Shown here piece after piece: positions 57,701 to 64,000 of a stretch of 64,000 bases of DNA. How positions within the stretch are numbered: position 1 is the first letter of the stretch; every line of letters starts with the position of its first letter. Below the pieces are notes generated by a model, which searched no databases, was not told the origin of the DNA, and saw only the letters and a list, made by a program, of their open reading frames with translations. Source of the stretch: Zingiber officinale (Eukaryota > Streptophyta > Magnoliopsida > Zingiberales > Zingiberaceae); the NCBI RefSeq assembly GCF_018446385.1, contig NC_055991.1, forward strand, positions 115,735,794 to 115,799,793, given 5' to 3'. The translations under genes and the position numbers were made by a program.

Positions 57701-58499
57701 AAGTGTAATATTCAGTGTTTCTATTGCTTCTTTAGTGTATCTTTCTGGTTTATATAAAAGATTCTTAAATGCTGCAGAGTTGCTCCTGAGGCTGGTGGTG
57801 CAATTTTGGATAAGTATTTACCACTTCTATGGGAATTCCTTCCACGAGCAGCTGAAGAGATTGAACATGACAGAGCAACTATAGAAGGTTCCATCTTCTC
57901 CCCCATCTTTAAATCTTTCAATGACAACTTATGTTATATTTTATGCTTGGAAACAAGAAATTCAATTTACATATTATGATTAACTTTATATGTAGTTTAA
58001 GATCTTCCATGAGATTTTTTTATGATATGCTCACGGCTAAATTGTCCCTTTTATTTCTATTGAACAGATAATTTTGTTTACGACTTATATACCATAGGCG
58101 TTGGTGTGGACACAGACACGGATAACACTGATGAGTATCCATTGTATGAATTTAGACATTTGATTACTCTGAACTAACAATTGGAATTTAGATTTGATAT
58201 TATTTATGTTAATGTATGATTGTTACAGAGTGCAAGTTTATGTGGAGGACGATTATTATGATGGTCCGTCACAATCTGATTATGAAAGTGATGATTCAAA
58301 TGGTATGACTGTATATTTTATTTCCTTTTAATTTGACTCTGTATTAAAGTTGGTTAATATTAATACTTGTTTATTTGTAGCTGAGAACAATTCATGGAAT
58401 GATTATCGCGATGAAGAGTCTGACTTTGAAAATTCTGAATCAGATTATGATCAAAGTGAAGAGGAAGATCGAGAGGATTGGAGATGGGGATATCGTTAA
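54760..58499 (+). CDS. RDM4: RDM4/DMS4-like IWR1-type transcription factor, copy 2 (10 exons, intact)
   Basis: Exons: 54760-55174, 55265-55348, 56163-56257, 56786-56860, 57402-57443, 57547-57698, 57778-57887, 58068-58143, 58229-58302, 58381-58499. They total 1242 nt, 413 residues, all GT-AG, with the same exon sizes as copy 1 except exon 1, which is one codon shorter. Landmarks: VRVKRKASQAKLDSFW, LEINERPHKKPFLGLGNLSI, ARFEQIWKKRG, NFVYDLYTIGVGVDTDTDN, VYVEDDYYDGPSQSDYESDD and DREDWRWGYR. It is the most diverged of the three copies: intron 2 is about half the length of copy 1's (814 against 1592 bp) and intron 5 is 103 against 541 bp. All substitutions seen are sense changes. Role as for copy 1. 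Confidence 0.9.
54919..55108 (+). repeat. 30-bp coding minisatellite in RDM4 copy 2 exon 1
   Basis: Same decapeptide-encoding array as copy 1. The one-codon loss relative to copies 1 and 3 lies upstream, near 54855. Confidence 0.88.
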
Positions 58500-59545
58500 A
58501 TTTGTCTATTGAACCTGTGTTAAGCTGAAACAATCACTTCTGAAGTTGAAGAGGGAAGATGAGAATGAAAATTAAGATTTCTGACTCAGTATAAACAATA
58601 GAAGTTATCAATGAAGAGGAAAGGAAGACAGAGAGTATTGGAGATGGGAATGTGTGAACTAGTTTATTGTGCATGTATTAAGTCGAGGCAGTGATGATCT
58701 CATTTTGATTTATATTTTATGTTGGTCCGTATTTTGTAAATGTATTGGAGATGTATATTTTATGTACAGAGTATTGGAGATTCAAAGTTTGTCATATGTT
58801 TTTTGTTTGGTAGTTAATGTAATAGAACAACTTTATCATGTAAATATGTATATTTTTACAAATTAATTAGAAATCTATAAAATATGTTTTTCATGTTAAT
58901 TTGTATAAATTCCACAATTTAAAAGTCGATAAGATAATATGCTGCTATGTATGTCAAAAGTGTAAATAAAATATATTCTTGTAGTAACATTAATATTTTT
59001 GAAGACAAAATTTACATTATTTTTTTGTGATAATATAAATACTTTTGAAGTAAAAAATTTACATTTTTCTGTTGATAATCAAAGTCATTTATTAAGCTGA
59101 AACTTGATGTGGATTACAAATGAATGCTATATATCAATCGATTAACTATTAGATCCTCTACTCCCCATCTCAGTTTTTTAGATAGGTATAATTTTTTTTT
59201 TTATATAAATGGTTCATCTAAAAATACTGGGCTAAAAGGTCTTCTGTGGATGTTTTCTGATTTATTTTAATTATTAGTGAAAAATTTTAATAAGATCAAA
59301 TCGAACATCCAAAAATTAGTAGACGTAAATTAAATACTTATACCAACAAAATAAAAAAAGACAACAATGCTAGATCCAATTGCTGACCCTTGTAATCAAA
59401 GTCACGAGTATCATCCTCGTTGCTAGTAAATTATCCTTTCTATTTGTTGTCCTCTTAATTTTAAATCTCGAGCTATATATAATTAGAATGATTTTGATAT
59501 TTTTTAAATATAAAATATATTAATTAAAAAATAATAATTTAAAAT
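58500..59545 (+). other. 3' flank of RDM4 copy 2
   Basis: Non-coding. A local partial duplication (GTATTGGAGAT near 58640, 58743 and 58772) occurs. Collinear with 20901-21730 and with the flank of the dead fragment at 24603-25880. Confidence 0.6.
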
Positions 59546-60384
59546 ATGTATTCTTAATTACCTGCATTTTAAAGCTTTCAATAGTTTATGTAAAAATAAA
59601 ATAAATCAAATTGAGTTGAGAAGTCAGTAAAGCACCGGAGGAAAATACGATAAAGGCCCATAGGATGGTAAACAAATCCATTAAAATTTTAGAGTGTTTA
59701 AATTTATTTGATGAGGTAATTGAGTCAAATTAAGTCTAAAATAAATTAAAATTTTAAAATAATTATTTAAACTTGATTTAATTTATTTTTTTTACGAGCA
59801 TGGACTTGATAATATAATTCAAGTTTATTTTATTACATGATATTTTTATTTATTTAATTGATTATTGAAATTGATAATTCAAATTTAATTTAATTTTAAA
59901 AATAATGAATATAATTCATAGATATTGTTTTCACAATTGTTATTTATGAATACTATTCACAAACATAATTCAAACTTCAAAGTATTATTTATAAATATTA
60001 ACGAGTTAAATATATAAATGTTCAAATTTATTTATTTAGTTTAATAAATTTATTTATTTATTTATTCAAACTTCAAAGTATTATTTATTATTTATTTATT
60101 TTAAAAATTAAAATATGTTAAGATGTTTTTTTAAAAATATATATATATATTATTTTGTTGTTTTAATTATTATTAAAAACTAGATTAAGGTGGATGGTCA
60201 TTTATCAAAGTTAGGTATATATTTTGGCTCTTCTAAAGTCGAGTGCGTGCGTGTTTTTTAAAAAAATCACCGTTAGGATTATATTAGATATAGCTGCTTT
60301 AAAATATATTTTAATTAACTTAAAAAGAATAAATGGACCCTGCTGCATCCCATATGGGCCTTTTCATTACCCCTTGGCCTAGCC
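59546..60384. other. AT-rich intergenic DNA between RDM4 copies 2 and 3
   Basis: No gene. A 23-bp direct repeat beginning TTCAAACTTCAAAGTATTAT occurs near 59970 and 60066. Similarity to the promoter region of copy 1 starts near 60100. Confidence 0.6.
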
Positions 60385-60392
60385 TATAAATA
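60385..60392 (+). promoter_or_regulatory. TATA box of RDM4 copy 3
   Basis: TATAAATA in the same context as copy 1 (CCTTGGCCTAGCC before it). Confidence 0.7.
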
Positions 60393-60553
60393 AGCAGATC
60401 AGGAGTCTTTTTTCTCACAAATCTATTCACTGAAACCTCGATTCTTTTCTCCCGGCGATTTTTGTTCTCCGGGCGATTCTTGTTCTCCGGAAGCGATTCT
60501 CTGGGCGATTGTTGTTCTCCGGTCGATTCTTATTCTCCGTGCGTTAACCTTCG

Positions 60554-63500
60554 ATGTCTCCTCCGTCGATCAACGGAAAGCCTCCTCCGCTGAGTTCCAT
60601 CACCGGAAAGCATACTGCTCTGAGTTCGATGTCTCCTCCGTCCATCACCAGAAAGCCTCCTCCTCTGAGTTCCATCACTGGAAAGTCTCCTCCGCTGAGT
60701 TCCATGTCTCCTCCGCTGAGTTTGAACACAGGAAACCCTCCTCCGCTGAGTTTGATTACAGGAAACCCTCCTTCGCTGAGTTTGATGACAAGAAACCCTC
60801 CTCCCCAGAGTTTGATCACAAGAAACCCTCCTCCCCTGAGTTTGATCACAGGAAACCCTCCTCCGCTGGGTTTGTTTACAGGAAAGCCTCTTCCGCTGAG
60901 TTCGATCACTGGAAAGCCGGTGATCGTAAGGGTTAAGCGGAAGGCCTCCCAAGCAAAACTTGACTCCTTCTGTAAGTTATTTATCTTCTTCTTTTTTCCC
61001 TCTTTGGATAATATTAGAATGGGATATAAAGGTGGTTTTGTTTGTTCTTATGCCCCCAGGGTTGGAGATTAATGAAAGGCCACGTAAAAAAGCATTCTTG
61101 GGTCTTGGAAATCTCTCCTTATCTGATTGCGGCACAGGAAAAGGTATAGCCTTCCCTTTCTTCTTCTTTTTTTTAACACTGTTTTTAATGGAATTATCAT
61201 AATTTCAATGCATGCATTTATTGAGTTGTTGTTACTTGAAAATGGAGGAACTCGAAAATGGTTTCTAGATATAATCTATGTTCTTTATATCCTAAGGACT
61301 TGGAAAGATTGAGTTAAACTGAAATGGGGTAGCATATATCAATGATCTGCTATTTGCTTATATTAATTTATAAATGATATTGAATATAATTATAGATTTT
61401 GTAATCATGATTTCAACAAGAAAAGTTCTCAATGAGTCATTTTGATGATGCGTAGCCTTTTATTTGGCATCCCTCACATTAATCTTAAAATTTCTGCTTC
61501 ATGTCGTGTCCAATCACAAGAATTTCTGTTCTGTCTCGTAGTTGTATCAAGTACGCCCTGTAACTCAAAATAGACAATTTGCTGATTCTTCATCTCTTGT
61601 ATCTCGATCTCCTCAACTCTGAAAGCTCCAATCCCATCTTTTTTTTCCATTCCTCATTCAAGAAGAAGTTTGTGCATACAAGTGCAGATTGAAAGAAAGT
61701 AGTCATTTTATGGGCTTCATGAGAATAGCAAAAAATAATTTTCATAGGCAATGCCATTGATTCCTAATATGTGATGTAGTCATTAAGCTATTCAAATGAG
61801 GTAAACAACATAGAAATAACTTTAATATGTACACTAGAGTTTCATTTGGTATATGGCGACTTTACTTTATAACCTCAAAATTCTTAATAATATTCAATGC
61901 CCATGAAGAAAGCATTTGTCAAATTACATAGAGTGAATTACTCCAACCACATTTTGGTCATTGTCCAATATAAAATATGATCCCATGTTTTTTGACTAGA
62001 AAATCCATCATCATGGAATGATATTTTGCTCTTTTATTATTCCATTTTTTGCTTTACTGGAAACTTAAAGTGACATTATCAATGACTATGTTGTGTTAGA
62101 TATCTATAGTTTTCATTATGTCTGTTTATTGCCACCACAAACATGTTACCTAGCCTAAGCATTGGCCAATCAAATATTTCATCTTTTCACAAAATATTAG
62201 TCCCATGTTATACTCTCGTTGGCCATTTTTCTTCTAATTGGTGTTATATATATATCAGTTTGGTTGCCTTTTTGTTTAGCAAATTACTTGATATGTAGTT
62301 TTTTTTTCCTTTGAATTGGGTGCAGTGATGCTGTGTTCGAACACTTAAACATTTGATAAATGGCAGAAACATGATTAGACTGAACAGATAGAGTGGTGGG
62401 TTTTTGTGAATGCTTTGTTCATTAGGTTACCACGAAGATCTATCACATGGGTTTAGTTTTTCTATTTTGGTGAAAGGGAATGATGAACTCTTGTATAATG
62501 TCCAATCATGTAAACATAAAGCTACTGGAAAGACCTAAGGAGTTCCTTACAAGTTTGTAATTGACTAAGTTTCAAAAATTATAGCCCCTCATGTTGTGTG
62601 TTTTGCTCTGTAATTTCTGATAAGTAGCTTTGATTGGCTGCCTATTCTGTGAACATATATGACTGAAAATTTCTCATCAATGAGGCTTCTAAAATGCAGT
62701 TCTCAATGAGCTTGCAAGTAAGAAGATGTTAGTTCATCGTCTTGAGACAGTTGGGCGCTCCCAGTCTGTCAAAGATGTGCTGCATTCTTTTCTGGTTAAC
62801 ACCTAATCTCTGTTACTCTCCTATGTCATTTGCTTTGCGAGGTGGTTATCTTTTAATATGTTCCTCTTTCTTCCACTTGACATTAACACAGCTTGTCATA
62901 AATCAGATAATCTGATAATTCAGTTTAACTCGTAATCACTTCCTTTTTTTAGAGATATGAATGCCCTTTTGCCTGCTCAAAAATGATGTTTTTGAAGCAG
63001 AAGTGGCTAGTGAGGGCCCCAATTTTTAAGTCTTTCTTACGTCTGTTTTATTCCCACAATAATTCTCTCTTTCTTTAAAAAAAAATCTTTGATTCTGTTT
63101 GCCAGTCAAATATTTCCTAGGATATTTGTTGTTCCATGGACAGGATTTTCATAGATCTCTGGCAAGCATATTGCCTTACACGCCTAAGATTATTTAGTTA
63201 CTATCATCTTTCCTTTGAACATCAAATCTCCCATTGTAATCCATTGGTTTAGACTTCATCTGTTGAATCTGTTAGTAATCTTCTTTCTCTGTCTCTCTCT
63301 CTCTTTTCAACCAGCAGCAACCTTCCAGAAATACAAAAGAATTTAAGGGGAGATCTAAGGAGCGTAGAAGTTTGTATAAACCTGATAAGGTAATGTTATC
63401 AATTCAATTTCTTATGTTACATTATCCATGAGAAGATGTTACCCTAACCTAATCTTGCAGAATTGTTTACCTTTCACTGCTGCATTTTTCCTTTGATTTA

Positions 63501-64000
63501 TATCTTCTATTATCGGCACTGCTAAATTGACACACAATTTTATGTAATTTTTTCCATGCATTATATTATGATTCCTACCTTAATTATAAAAATTGCCGAA
63601 AGGATGTTTTTGCCAGCACATAATTCTCACGTAGAATTGGTTATTCATCTTTTTAAAATTCACATGTCAAAGAGCTGGAAATTATTCTATCAAATGATAT
63701 TGAGCATTTTTTCTAAAATCACTTGTAAAAACAAATTTGGATTCATTTTTATTATCATCCTTTGCCTTTCAATTTTTATTTGGAAAATGCATAAATCTTG
63801 ATTTGCGTACTTCGATTCCATTATTATTTTTTCTAGTTTAATAATTTTACTTAATCCTAGAATATTCAGCATTTTTTTTTGCCTCGAATAATATATTCAT
63901 TCTTGTTGCACTTTCTGTGCCTGCAGAAACATGATCAATTGCGGGCCAAGGCTATAAAAGAGCATGAGGTAGATTATTACTCTTTCATGTCATTGAATTG
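60554..64000 (+). CDS. RDM4: RDM4/DMS4-like IWR1-type transcription factor, copy 3 (5' five exons; cut by window end)
   Basis: Exons seen: 60554-60971, 61060-61143, 62700-62794, 63315-63389 and 63927-63968, with the same sizes and phases as copy 1; exons 6-10, including the IWR1 domain, would lie beyond 64000. Nearly identical to copy 1 in exons, introns and promoter. One residue differs in LEINERPRKK (His in copy 1), and about 45 bp present near 63107 in intron 3 are missing from copy 1 near 18600. All visible exons are open, so the visible part is intact; whether the gene is complete cannot be judged. Confidence 0.88.
60716..60905 (+). repeat. 30-bp coding minisatellite in RDM4 copy 3 exon 1
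   Basis: Same array and unit count as copy 1. Confidence 0.88.

Overview
Organism. This is nuclear DNA of a flowering plant with a repeat-rich genome. Introns follow GT-AG rules, LTR retrotransposons of both Copia and Gypsy type are nested in each other, and Tourist-like and hAT MITEs and a SINE-like element are present. A monocot (possibly Zingiberales) is my guess from the look of the repeats; nothing in the window proves it. There are no bacterial-type operons, CRISPR arrays or tRNA/rRNA genes that I can support. Host genes. The only intact host genes are tandem copies of an RDM4/DMS4-like gene. It encodes an IWR1-type factor which in Arabidopsis associates with RNA polymerases II, IV and V and is needed for RNA-directed DNA methylation. 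Copy 1 (15999-20900) and copy 2 (54760-58499) each have ten exons with consistent phases and no visible lesion (414 and 413 residues). Copy 3 (60554 onward) shows five intact exons before the window ends. A fourth, dead 3' fragment (about 24355-24602) lies downstream of a broken two-exon piece of a 28 kDa heat- and acid-stable phosphoprotein (PDAP1-like) gene (22759-24044). Duplication. Positions 1-15408 and 41777-54012 are two copies of one TE-rich block. Both contain the same nested set: an old minus-strand Copia (C) broken by a SINE-like element and by LTRs A and B, and a gag-only non-autonomous Copia-derived element (D) lying in the remains of element A. Copy 1 alone carries an extra 3.2 kb solo LTR (2634-5821) with a TACAC target duplication; copy 2 keeps the unoccupied site at 44432. 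RDM4 copy 1 resembles copy 3 from about 15565 onward but carries the upstream block of copy 2, so it looks like a recombinant. Between the blocks (26080-40574). This region is a TE graveyard. It holds a Gypsy element (pol on minus, an antisense additional ORF on plus, a 12-copy 64-bp tandem array between them), the 5' part of a minus-strand Copia (E: LTR, primer-binding site, gag) broken by a 746-bp hAT MITE, a degenerate plus-strand Copia pol (F) with its 3' LTR, and a Copia hinge fragment (G). Most notable non-genic signals. (1) Four Copia-type LTR families and one Gypsy LTR each have a cluster of short palindromic or inverted GC-rich motifs just upstream of the TATA region, with a different core in each family. 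(2) A perfect, spacer-free 106-bp palindrome lies inside LTR E. (3) Exon 1 of every RDM4 copy contains a 30-bp coding minisatellite that adds a long Pro/Ser/Leu-rich N-terminus.
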